DNA from: Nemertoderma westbladi
Lineage: Eukaryota; Xenacoelomorpha; Nemertodermatida; Nemertodermatidae
Reading direction: 5' to 3'
Length of the DNA stretch: 64,000 nucleotides
NCBI GenBank assembly: GCA_032718475.1
Contig: JAUCBJ010008678.1
Location: 1 to 64,000 of the forward strand
A program made the position numbers and the translations under genes. Shown here piece by piece: positions 1 to 10,530 of this stretch (the stretch's first letter is position 1; every line of letters starts with the position of its first letter). Below the pieces are notes generated by a model. It did not search any database. It was not told where the DNA came from and worked only from the letters and a program-made list of their open reading frames with translations.

Positions 1-132
1 AGTGATAAAATTAGGCGTAAGAATACTCTGGGTGCAAGGCCTCTCGCACTCGTCTTAAGTAAGCTTAGGGAGCCGACTCGGGTTTATTGTTTTGGTTATT
101 CCCGCGTGGCTCATAGATTCGAACAGTTAGCT

Positions 133-154
133 CTCTATCGAGCGATCGGTAGAG
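133..154. other. Short stem-loop with GCGA tetraloop
   Basis: CTCTATCGA (133-141) can pair with TCGGTAGAG (146-154) as a 9-bp stem with one T-G wobble (138 with 149), closing a four-base GCGA loop that fits the stable GNRA tetraloop class. There is no run of T after it, so it does not look like a simple terminator. Nothing nearby identifies a parent RNA. A stem of this size can occur by chance in a few hundred bases. Confidence 0.3.
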
Positions 155-218
155 AAAGGAACAAGCGATTTTGCAGGAGTTGTGTAAAATTAGTAAAATA
201 TATTAGTGGACGGCAGAT

Positions 219-230
219 TAGCGCCATCTA
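219..230 (-). promoter_or_regulatory. CTCF-like core motif (AGATGGCGC)
   Basis: The minus strand of this stretch reads TAGATGGCGCTA. AGATGGCGC resembles the core recognised by the insulator protein CTCF in insects and vertebrates. It lies about 200 bases outside the satellite edge, where a boundary element would be plausible. The match is short, the wider CTCF consensus is not complete, and the same core is also close to the YY1/Pho motif. This is a candidate only. Confidence 0.2.
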
Positions 231-2943
231 ACGGTAAGTAGCGGTTTTGTATTTAGCAACCCTTACAATTTAGTAATAGCACGCTCCTGATCCCCTTTAC
301 TTAACAGTAGAGCAGTCTTTGTGTCTTATTGGTTAGACGAGAACTTATTAGGTTGGCAGAAGGATATTAACGGGTATTGGTCTGTTCAACAGTTCTGCTG
401 TTAGTATAGAGGTCGCGGTTGTTTATCATGACCCGTCATTAGGACTACTTCTACCTAATGTAGATTGCTTGTCGGTCAGCTGACCCGTCATTAGGACTAC
501 TTCTACCTAATGTATATTCCTTCTCGGTCAGCTGAACCGTCATTAGGACTACTTCTACCTAAGGTAGATTGCTTCTCGGTCAGCTGACCCGTCATTAGGA
601 CTACTTCTACCTAATGTAGATTGCTTGTCGGTCAGCTGACCCGTCATTAGGACTACTTCTACCTAATGTAGATTGCTTCTCGGTCAGCTGACCCGTCATT
701 AGGACTACTTCTACCTAATGTAGATTGCTTCTCGGACAGCTGACCCGTCATTAGGACTACTTCTACCTAAGGTAGATTCCTTCTCGGACAGCTGACCCGT
801 CATTAGGACTACTTCTACCTAAGGTAGATTGCTTCTCGGTCAGCTGACCCGTCATTAGGACTACTTCTACCTAATGTAGATTGCTTCTCGGTCAGCTGAA
901 CCGTCATTAGGACACTTCTACCTAAGGTAGATTGCTTGTCGGTCAGCTGACCCGTCATTAGGAATACTTCTACCTAATGTAGATTGCTTCTCGGACAGCT
1001 GACCCGTCATTAGGACTACTTCTACCTAATGTAGATTCCTTCTCGGTAAGCTGACCCGTCATTAGGACTACTTCTACCTAATGTAGATTGCTTGTCGGTC
1101 AGCTGACCCGTCATTAGGACTACTTCTACCTAATGTAGATTGCTTCTCGGTCAGCTGACCCGTCATTAGGACTACTTCTACCTAATGTAGATTGCTTGTC
1201 GGTCAGCTGACCCGTCATTAGGACTACTTCTACCTAATGTAGATTGCTTCTCGGTCAGCTGACCCGTCATTAGGACTACTTCTACCTAATGTAGATTGCT
1301 TCTCGGACAGCTGACCCGTCATTAGGACTACTTCTACCTAATGTAGATTGCTTGTCGGTCAGCTGACCCGTCATTAGGACTACTTCTACCTAATGTAGAT
1401 TGCTTCTCGGTCAGCTGACCCGTCATTAGGACTACTTCTACCTAATGTAGATTGCTTGTCGGTCAGCTGACCCGTCATTAGGACTACTTCTACCTGATGT
1501 AGATTCCTTCTCGGTCAGCTGAACCGTCATTAGGACTACTTCTACCTAATGTAGATTCCTTCTCGGTCAGCTGACCCGTCATTAGGACTACTTCTACCTA
1601 AGGTAGATTGCTTCTCGGTCAGCTGACCCGTCATTAGGACTACTTCTACCTAAGGTAGATTCCTTCTCGGTCAGCTGACCCGTCATTAGGACTACTTCTA
1701 CCTAATGTAGATTGCTTGTCGGTCAGCTGACCCGTCATTAGGACTACTTCTACCTAATGTAGATTGCTTCTCGGTCAGCTGACCCGTCATTAGGACTACT
1801 TCTACCTAATGTAGATTGCTTCTCGGACAGCTGACCCGTCATTAGGACTACTTCTACCTAATGTAGATTGCTTGTCGGTCAGCTGACCCGTCATTAGGAC
1901 TACTTCTACCTAATGTAGATTCCTTCTCGGTCAGCTGATCCGTCATTAGGACTACTTCTACCTAAGGTAGATTCCTTCTCGGTCAGCTGACCCGTCATTA
2001 GGACTACTTCTACCTAAGGTAGATTCCTTCTCGGTCAGCTGACCCGTCATTAGGACTACTTCTACCTAATGTAGATTCCTTCTCGGTCAGCTGACCCGTC
2101 ATTAGGACTACTTCTACCTAATGTAGATTGCTTCTCGGTCAGCTGACCCGTCATTAGGACTACTTCTACCTAATGTAGATTCCTTCTCGGACAGCTGACC
2201 CGTCATTAGGACTACTTCTACCTAAGGTAGATTCCTTCTCGGTCAGCTGACCCGTCATTAGGACTACTTCTACCTAAGGTAGATTCCTTCTCGGTCAGCT
2301 GACCCGTCATTAGGCTACTTCTACCTAAGGTAGATTGCTTCTCGGTCAGCTGACCCGTCATTAGGACTACTTCTACCTAAGGTAGATTCCTTCTCGGTCA
2401 GCTGACCCGTCATTAGGACTACTTCTACCTAATGTAGATTGCTTCTCGGTCAGCTGACCCGTCATTAGGACTACTTCTACCTAATGTAGATTGCTTGTCG
2501 GTCAGCTGACCCGTCATTAGGACTACTTCTACCTAATGTAGATTGCTTCTCGGTCAGCTGACCCGTCATTAGGACTACTTCTACCTAATGTAGATTGCTT
2601 GTCGGTCAGCTGACCCGTCATTAGGACTACTTCTACCTAATGTAGATTGCTTCTCGGTCAGCTGACCCGTCATTAGGACTACTTCTACCTAATGTAGATT
2701 GCTTGTCGGTCAGCTGACCCGTCATTAGGACTACTTCTACCTAATGTAGATTGCTTCTCGGTCAGCTGACCCGTCATTAGGACTACTTCTACCTAAGGTA
2801 GATTGCTTCTCGGTCAGCTGACCCGTCATTAGGACTACTTCTACCTAAGGTAGATTCCTTCTCGGTCAGCTGACCCGTCATTAGGACTACTTCTACCTAA
2901 GGTAGATTCCTTCTAGGACAGCTGACCCGTCATTAGGACTACT

Positions 2944-2958
2944 TCTACCTAAGGTAGA
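2944..2958. repeat. Inverted repeat of G31 units (example)
   Basis: TCTACCT (unit 22-28) and AGGTAGA (unit 30-36) are perfect inverted arms about a single A. G at unit position 31 is needed for the full 7-bp symmetry; T31 units keep only the outer TCTAC/GTAGA five pairs. As a hairpin the realistic form is a 5-bp stem with a 5-base loop. The A33 variant (AAGGAAG) found from 10.5 to 16.9 kb disrupts this dyad. Confidence 0.8.
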
Positions 2959-4638
2959 TTCCTTCTCGGTCAGCTGACCCGTCATTAGGACTACTTCTAC
3001 CTAAGGTATATTCCTTCTCGGTCAGCTGACCAGTCATTAGGACTACTTCTACCTAAGGTAGATTGCTTCTCGGTCAGCTGACCCGTCATTAGGACTACTT
3101 CTACCTAATGTAGATTGCTTGTCGGTCAGCTGACCCGTCATTAGGACTACTTCTACCTAATGTAGATTGCTTCTCGGTCAGCTGACCCGTCATTAGGACT
3201 ACTTCTACCTAATGTAGATTGCTTGTCGGTCAGCTGACCCGTCATTAGGACTACTTCTACCTAATGTAGATTGCTTCTCGGTCAGCTGACCCGTCATTAG
3301 GAATACTTCTACCTAAGGTAGATTCCTTCTCGGTCAGCTGACCCGTCATTAGGACTACTTCTACCTAAGGTAGATTCCTTCTCGGTCAGCTGACCCATCA
3401 TTAGGACTACTTCTACCTAATGTAGATTGCTTCTCGGACAGCTGACCCGTCATTAGGAATACTTCTACCTAAGGTAGATTCCTTCTCGGTCAGCTGACCC
3501 ATCATTAGGACTACTTCTACCTAATGTAGATTGCTTCTCGGACAGCTGACCCGTCATTAGGACTACTTCTACCTAAGGTAGATTCCTTCTCGGTCAGCTG
3601 ACCCGTCATTAGGAATACTTCTACCTAAGGTAGATTCCTTCTCGGTCAGCTGACCCGTCATTAGGACTACTTCTACCTAATGTAGATTGCTTCTCGGTCA
3701 GCTGACCCGTCATTAGGACTACTTCTACCTAAGGTAGATTCCTTCTCGGACAGCTGACCCGTCATTAGGACTACTTCTACCTAAGGTAGATTGCTTCTCG
3801 GTCAGCTGACCCGTCATTAGGACTACTTCTACCTAATGTAGATTCCTTCTCGGACAGCTGACCCGTCATTAGGACTACTTCTACCTAATGTAGATTGCTT
3901 CTCGGACAGCTGACCCGTCATTAGGACTACTTCTACCTAATGTAGATTCCTTCTCGGTCAGCTGACCCGTCATTAGGACTACTTCTACCTAATGTAGATT
4001 GCTTCTCGGACAGCTGACCCGTCATTAGGACTACTTCTACCTAAGGTAGATTCCTTCTCGGTCAGCTGACCCGTCATTAGGACTACTTCTACCTAATGTA
4101 GATTCCTTCTCGGTCAGCTGACCCGTCATTAGGACTACTTCTACCTAATGTAGATTGCTTCTCGGACAGCTGACCCGTCATTAGGACTACTTCTACCTAA
4201 GGTAGATTCCTTCTCGGTCAGCTGACCCGTCATTAGGACTACTTCTACCTAATGTAGATTCCTTCTCGGTCAGCTGACCCGTCATTAGGACTACTTCTAC
4301 CTAAGGTAGATTCCTTCTCGGTCAGCTGACCCGTCATTAGGACTACTTCTACCTAAGGTAGATTCCTTCTCGGTCAGCTGACCCGTCATTAGGACTACTT
4401 CTACCTAATGTAGATTCCTTCTTGGACAGCCGACCCGTCATTAGGACTACTTCTACCTAATGTAGATTGCTTCTCGGTCAGCTGACCCGTCATTAGGACT
4501 ACTTCTACCTAAGGTAGATTCCTTCTCGGTCAGCTGACCCGTCATTAGGACTACTTCTACCTAAGGTAGATTCCTTCTCGGTCAGCTGACCCGTCATTAG
4601 GACTACTTCTACCTAATGTAGATTCCTTCTCGGTCAGC

Positions 4639-4690
4639 TGACCCGTCATTAGGACTACTTCTACCTAATGTAGATTCCTTCTCGGTCAGC
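4639..4690 (+). repeat. Reference (consensus-like) 52-bp unit
   Basis: This copy carries the most common base at nearly every site (T31, C39, C43, T48) and is used here to number unit positions. Key landmarks: 1-10 TGACCCGTCA, 13-15 AGG, 22-28 TCTACCT, 30-36 ATGTAGA (AGGTAGA in the other main class), 39-45 CCTTCTC, 46-52 GGTCAGC. The CAGCTG spanning the joint with the next unit is a PvuII site and an E-box-type CANNTG. Confidence 0.9.
4647..4670. repeat. Inverted repeat of T31 units (example)
   Basis: CATTAGG (unit 9-15) and CCTAATG (unit 26-32) are perfect 7-bp inverted arms around a 10-base loop. This requires T at unit position 31. In G31 units the second arm becomes CCTAAGG and one internal pair is lost. 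The same stretch overlaps the alternative dyad described for G31 units. Confidence 0.8.
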
Positions 4691-4695
4691 TGACC
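4684..4695. repeat. Perfect 12-bp palindrome at the unit joint (example)
   Basis: GGTCAGCTGACC equals its own reverse complement and spans unit positions 46-52 and 1-5 of the next unit. It recurs every 52 bp in most units. It can be read as two GGTCA half-sites in inverted orientation with a 2-base gap, or as a CAGCTG E-box with symmetric flanks. The frequent variants A48, G3 and A4 each break one outer pair; A50 to T1 and the central GC stay intact in most copies. GATG variants (CAGATG) and CAGCTA variants lose the centre. Confidence 0.85.
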
Positions 4696-5574
4696 CGTCA
4701 TTAGGACTACTTCTACCTAATGTAGATTCCTTCTCAGTCAGCTGACCCGTCATTAGGACTACTTCTACCTAATGTAGATTCCTTCTCGGTCAGCTGACCC
4801 GTCATTAGGACTACTTCTACCTAATGTAGATTGCTTCTCGGTCAGCTGAACCGTCATTAGGACTACTTCTACCTAATGTAGATTCCTTCTCGGTCAGCTG
4901 ACCCGTCATTAGGACTACTTCTACCTAATGTAGATTCCTTCTCGGTCAGCTGACCCGTCATTAGGACTACTTCTACCTAATGTAGATTGCTTCTCGGTCA
5001 GCTGAACCGTCATTAGGACTACTTCTACCTAAGGTAGATTCCTTCTCGGTCAGCTGACCCGTCATTAGGACTACTTCTACCTAAGTTAGATTCCTTCTCG
5101 GTCAGCTGACCCGTCATTAGGAATACTTCTACCGAAGGTAGATTGCTTGTCGGTCAGCTGACCCGTCATTAGGACTACTTCTACCTAATGTAGATTGCTT
5201 CTCGGTCAGCTGACCCGTCATTAGGACTACTTCTACCTAAGGTAGATTGCTTCTCGGTCAGCTGACCCGTCATTAGGACTACTTCTACCTAAGGTAGATT
5301 GCTTCTCGGTCAGCTGACCCGTCATTAGGACTACTTCTACCTAAGGTAAATTTCTTCTCGGTCAGCTGACCCGTCATTAGGACTACTTCTACCTAAGGTA
5401 GATTCCTTCTCGGTAAGCTGACCCGTCATTAGGACTACTTCTACCTAATGTAGATTCCTTCTAGGACAGCTGACCAGTCATTAGGACTACTTCTACCTAA
5501 GGTAGATTCCTTCTCGGTCAGCTGACCCGTCATTAGGACTACTTCTACCTAATGTATATTCCTTCTCGGTCAGC

Positions 5575-7035
5575 TGAACCGTCATTAGGACTACTTCTAC
5601 CTAAGGTAGATTCCTTCTCGGTCAGCTGACCCGTCATTAGGACTACTTCTACCTAAGGTAGATTCCTTCTCGGTAAGCTGACCCGTCATTAGGACTACTT
5701 CTACCTAATGTAGATTCCTTCTAGGACAGCTGACCAGTCATTAGGACTACTTCTTCCTAAGGTAGATTCCTTCTCGGTCAGCTGACCCGTCATTAGGACT
5801 ACTTCTACCTAATGTAGATTCCTTCTCGGTCAGCTGACCCGTCATTAGGACTACTTCTACCTAAGGTAGATTCCTTCTCGGTCAGCTGAACCGTCATTAG
5901 GACTACTTCTACCTAAGGTAGATTCCTTCTCGGTCAGCTGACCCGTCATTAGGACTACTTCTACCTAAGGTAGATTCCTTCTCGGTCAGCTGACCCGTCA
6001 TTAGGACTACTTCTACCTAAGTTAGATTCCTTCTCGGTCAGCTGACCCGTCATTAGGACTACTTCTACCTAAGGTAGATTCCTTCTCGGTCAGCTGACCC
6101 GTCATTAGGACTACTTCTACCTAATGTAGATTCCTTCTCGGTCAGCTGACCCGTCATTAGGACTACTTCTACCTAATGTAGATTCCTTCTCGGTCAGCTG
6201 ACCCGTCATTAGGACTACTTCTACCTAAGTTAGATTCCTTCTCGGTCAGCTGACCCGTCATTAGGACTACTTCTACCTAAGGTAGATTCCTTCTCGGTCA
6301 GCTGACCCGTCATTAGGACTACTTCTACCTAATGTAGATTCCTTCTCGGTCAGCTGACCCGTCATTAGGACTACTTCTACCTAATGTAGATTCCTTCTCG
6401 GTCAGCTGACCCGTCATTAGGACTACTTCTACCTAATGTAGATTGCTTCTCGGTCAGCTGAACCGTCATTAGGACACTTCTACCTAAGGTAGATTCCTTC
6501 TCGGTCAGCTGACCCGTCATTAGGACTACTTCTACCTAAGTTAGATTCCTTCTCGGTCAGCTGACCCGTCATTAGGACTACTTCTACCTAATGTAGATTG
6601 CTTCTCGGTCAGCTGAACCGTCATTAGGACACTTCTACCTAATGTAGATTCCTTCTCGGTCAGCTGACCCGTCATTAGGACTACTTCTACCTAATGTAGA
6701 TTGCTTGTCGGTCAGCTGACCCGTCATTAGGACTACTTCTACCTAAGGTAGATTCTTTCTCGGACAGCTGACCCATCATTAGGACTACTTCTACCTAAGG
6801 TAGATTCCTTCTCGGTCAGCTGACCCGTCATTAGGACTACTTCTACCTAAGGTAGATTCCTTCTCGGTCAGCTGACCCGTCATTAGGACTACTTCTACCT
6901 AATGAAGATTGCTTCTCGGTCAGCTGACCCGTCATTAGGACTACTTCTACCTAATGTAGATTGCTTGTCGGTCAGCTGACCCGTCATTAGGAATACTTCT
7001 ACCTAATGTAGATTCCTTCTCGGTAATCGGTAAGC
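5575..7035. repeat. Block A, first copy of a 28-unit tandem duplication
   Basis: 1,461 bp, 28 units. The order of rare variants is shared with 7036-8599: CGGTAAG, then CTAGGACAG, then a TTCTTCC change (5751 here), several GTTAG units, two GGACAC one-base deletions, a CTTTCTCGGACAG unit, a GACCCATC unit, and a final 59-bp unit with a 7-bp duplication. Differences between copies are few; this copy has AATGAAG at about 6901 where the other has AATGTAG. Confidence 0.85.
6977..7035. repeat. 59-bp unit with 7-bp duplication (copy 1)
   Basis: TCGGTAA occurs twice in a row (7020-7026 and 7027-7033), making this unit 59 bp. The parent is a CGGTAAG variant unit. The same unit is at 8541-8599 (TCGGTAA at 8584-8590 and 8591-8597). 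These are the only two 59-bp units I found, and they mark the ends of the two block A copies. Confidence 0.9.
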
Positions 7036-8599
7036 TGACCCGTCATTAGGACTACTTCTACCTAAGGTAGATTCCTTCTCGGTCAGCTGACCCGTCATTA
7101 GGACTACTTCTACCTAAGGTAGATTCCTTCTCGGTAAGCTGACCCGTCATTAGGACTACTTCTACCTAATGTAGATTCCTTCTAGGACAGCTGACCAGTC
7201 ATTAGGACTACTTCTTCCTAAGGTAGATTCCTTCTCGGTCAGCTGACCCGTCATTAGGACTACTTCTACCTAATGTAGATTCCTTCTCGGTCAGCTGACC
7301 CGTCATTAGGACTACTTCTACCTAAGGTAGATTCCTTCTCGGTCAGCTGAACCGTCATTAGGACTACTTCTACCTAAGGTAGATTCCTTCTCGGTCAGCT
7401 GACCCGTCATTAGGACTACTTCTACCTAAGGTAGATTCCTTCTCGGTCAGCTGACCCGTCATTAGGACTACTTCTACCTAAGTTAGATTCCTTCTCGGTC
7501 AGCTGACCCGTCATTAGGACTACTTCTACCTAAGGTAGATTCCTTCTCGGTCAGCTGACCCGTCATTAGGACTACTTCTACCTAATGTAGATTCCTTCTC
7601 GGTCAGCTGACCCGTCATTAGGACTACTTCTACCTAATGTAGATTCCTTCTCGGTCAGCTGACCCGTCATTAGGACTACTTCTACCTAAGTTAGATTCCT
7701 TCTCGGTCAGCTGACCCGTCATTAGGACTACTTCTACCTAAGGTAGATTCCTTCTCGGTCAGCTGACCCGTCATTAGGACTACTTCTACCTAATGTAGAT
7801 TCCTTCTCGGTCAGCTGACCCGTCATTAGGACTACTTCTACCTAATGTAGATTCCTTCTCGGTCAGCTGACCCGTCATTAGGACTACTTCTACCTAATGT
7901 AGATTGCTTCTCGGTCAGCTGAACCGTCATTAGGACACTTCTACCTAAGGTAGATTCCTTCTCGGTCAGCTGACCCGTCATTAGGACTACTTCTACCTAA
8001 GTTAGATTCCTTCTCGGTCAGCTGACCCGTCATTAGGACTACTTCTACCTAATGTAGATTGCTTCTCGGTCAGCTGAACCGTCATTAGGACACTTCTACC
8101 TAAGGTAGATTCCTTCTCGGTCAGCTGACCCGTCATTAGGACTACTTCTACCTAATGTAGATTGCTTCTCGGTCAGCTGAACCGTCATTAGGACACTTCT
8201 ACCTAATGTAGATTCCTTCTCGGTCAGCTGACCCGTCATTAGGACTACTTCTACCTAATGTAGATTGCTTGTCGGTCAGCTGACCCGTCATTAGGACTAC
8301 TTCTACCTAAGGTAGATTCTTTCTCGGACAGCTGACCCATCATTAGGACTACTTCTACCTAAGGTAGATTCCTTCTCGGTCAGCTGACCCGTCATTAGGA
8401 CTACTTCTACCTAAGGTAGATTCCTTCTCGGTCAGCTGACCCGTCATTAGGACTACTTCTACCTAATGTAGATTGCTTCTCGGTCAGCTGACCCGTCATT
8501 AGGACTACTTCTACCTAATGTAGATTGCTTGTCGGTCAGCTGACCCGTCATTAGGAATACTTCTACCTAATGTAGATTCCTTCTCGGTAATCGGTAAGC
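7036..8599. repeat. Block A, second copy, with a two-unit gain
   Basis: 1,564 bp, 30 units, directly abutting the first copy. Markers match at an offset of 1,461 (for example TTCTTCC at 7212) until about 8075, then at 1,564, because two units are repeated inside this copy. It ends with the same 59-bp marker unit as copy one (8541-8599). The sharing of so many rare changes in order makes independent origin very unlikely. Confidence 0.85.
8075..8177. repeat. 103-bp local gain inside block A copy 2
   Basis: A 51-bp unit (GAACCG with GGACAC) plus a 52-bp G39 unit are present here but absent at the matching place in copy one. The same two-unit motif lies just upstream in both copies, so this is best read as a recent two-unit tandem gain, or a loss from the other copy. 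Confidence 0.7.
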
Positions 8600-10530
8600 T
8601 GACCCGTCATTAGGACTACTTCTACCTAAGGTAGATTCCTTCTCGGTCAGCTGACCCGTCATTAGGACTACTTCTACCTAATGTAGATTGCTTCTCGGTC
8701 AGCTGACCCGTCATTAGGACTACTTCTACCTAATGTAGATTCCTTCTCGGTCAGCTGACCCGTCATTAGGACTACTTCTACCTAAGGTAGATTGCTTCTC
8801 GGTCAGCTGACCCGTCATTAGGACTACTTCTACCTAATGTAGATTGCTTCTCGGACAGCTGACCCGTCATTAGGACTACTTCTACCTAATGTAGATTGCT
8901 TCTCGGTCAGCTGAACCGTCATTAGGACTACTTCTACCTAAGGTAGATTCCTTCTCGGTCAGCTGACCAGTCATTAGGACTACTTCTACCTAATGTAGAT
9001 TTCTTCTCGGTCAGCTGACCCGTCATTAGGACTACTTCTACCTAAGGTAGATTCCTTCTCGGTCAGCTGACCCGTCATTAGGACTACTTCTACCTAAGGT
9101 AGATTCCTTCTCGGTCAGCTGACCCGTCATTAGGACTACTTCTACCTAATGTAGATTCCTTCTCGGTCAGCTGACCCGTCATTAGGAATACTTCTACCTA
9201 ATGTAGATTGCTTCTCGGTCAGCTGACCCGTCATTAGGACTACTTCTACCTAAGGTAGATTGCTTCTCGGTCAGCTGACCCGTCATTAGGAATACTTCTA
9301 CCTAATGTAGATTGCTTCTCGGTCAGCTGACCCGTCATTAGGACTACTTCTACCTAAGGTAGATTCCTTCTCGGTCAGCTGACCCGTCATTAGGACTACT
9401 TCTACCTAAGGTAGATTCCTTCTCGGTCAGCTGACCCGTCATTAGGACTACTTCTACCTAATGTAGATTCCTTCTCGGTCAGCTGACCCGTCATTAGGAC
9501 TACTTCTACCTAATGTAGATTCCTTCTCGGTCAGCTGACCCGTCATTAGGACTACTTCTACCTAATGTAGATTGCTTCTCGGTCAGCTGACCCGTCATTA
9601 GGACTACTTCTACCTAAGGTAGATTGCTTGTCGGTCAGCTGACCCGTCATTAGGACTACTTCTACCTAATGTAGATTCCTTCTCGGTCAGCTGACCCGTC
9701 ATTAGGACTACTTCTACCTAAGGTAGATTGCTTCTCGGACAGCTGACCCGTCATTAGGACTACTTCTACCTAATGTAGATTGCTTCTCGGTCAGCTGACC
9801 CGTCATTAGGACTACTTCTACCTAAGGTAGATTGCTTGTCGGTCAGCTGACCCGTCATTAGGACTACTTCTACCTAATGTAGATTCCTTCTCGGTCAGCT
9901 GACCCGTCATTAGGACTACTTCTACCTAAGGTAGATTGCTTGTCGGTCAGCTGACCCGTCATTAGGACTACTTCTACCTAATGTAGATTGCTTCTCGGTC
10001 AGCTGAACCGTCATTAGGACTACTTCTACCTAATGTAGATTCCTTCTCGGTCAGCTGACCCGTCATTAGGACTACTTCTACCTAAGGTAGATTGCTTGTC
10101 GGTCAGCCGACCCGTCATTAGGACTACTTCTACCTAATGTAGATTGCTTCTCGGTCAGCTGAACCGTCATTAGGACTACTTCTACCTAAGGTAGATTCCT
10201 TCTCGGTCAGCTGACCCATCATTAGGACTACTTCTACCTAATGTAGATTCCTTCTGGGTCAGCTGACCCGTCATTAGGACTACTTCTACCTAAGGTAGAT
10301 TCCTTCTCGGTCAGCTGATCCGTCATTAGGACTACTTCTACCTAAGGTAGATTCCTTCTCGGTCAGCTGATCCGTCATTAGGACTACTTCTACCTAATGT
10401 AGATTCCTTCTCGGTCAGCTGACCCGTCATTAGGACTACTTCTACCTAATGTAGATTGCTTCTCGGTCAGCTGACCCGTCATTAGGACTACTTCCACCTA
10501 AGGTAGATTCCTTCTCGGTCAGCTGACCCG
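8600..10530. repeat. Array segment 2: mixed units
   Basis: About 37 units of exact 52-bp length with mixed T/G31 and C/G39. Between about 9.6 and 10.1 kb, G31+G39+G43 units recur among C39 units, suggesting small block gains. No indel was noticed here. Confidence 0.7.

Larger units (their letters stand above)
1..428. other. Unique left flank of the satellite, no gene seen
   Basis: These 428 bases do not resemble the 52-bp unit and show no internal tandem repeat. I see no long open reading frame on either strand, no tRNA cloverleaf, no transposon terminal repeat and no target-site duplication next to the array. Visible items are a short stem-loop (133-154), a CTCF-like core (219-230), several AT-rich stretches (for example 181-203) and a GTAAGT at 234-239 that resembles a splice donor but has no exon to support it. 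The change to satellite is abrupt, near 429. It could be intergenic DNA or part of a long intron; the sequence does not decide. Confidence 0.75.
429..5574. repeat. Array segment 1: mixed units, G39+G43 common near the edge
   Basis: About 99 units. Up to about 3.3 kb, T31 units with GCTTGTCGG (G39+G43) alternate with GCTTCTCGG units in short runs; later CC (C39) units dominate. One-base deletions occur at about 913 (GGACAC form) and 2313 (lost A). The first units are as intact as interior ones; there is no gradual decay at the edge. A short pair of units with CGGTAAG followed by CTAGGACAG and GACCAG sits at 5411 and recurs 260 bp later at 5671. Confidence 0.8.

Noticed and set aside
112-135. 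tRNA-like or SINE promoter (GATTCGAAC resembles a B box)
   Set aside because: No A box at the right distance, no acceptor stem or anticodon arm, and no SINE tail.
234-239. Splice donor GTAAGT
   Set aside because: There is no open coding stretch upstream and no acceptor that can be paired with it inside the flank.
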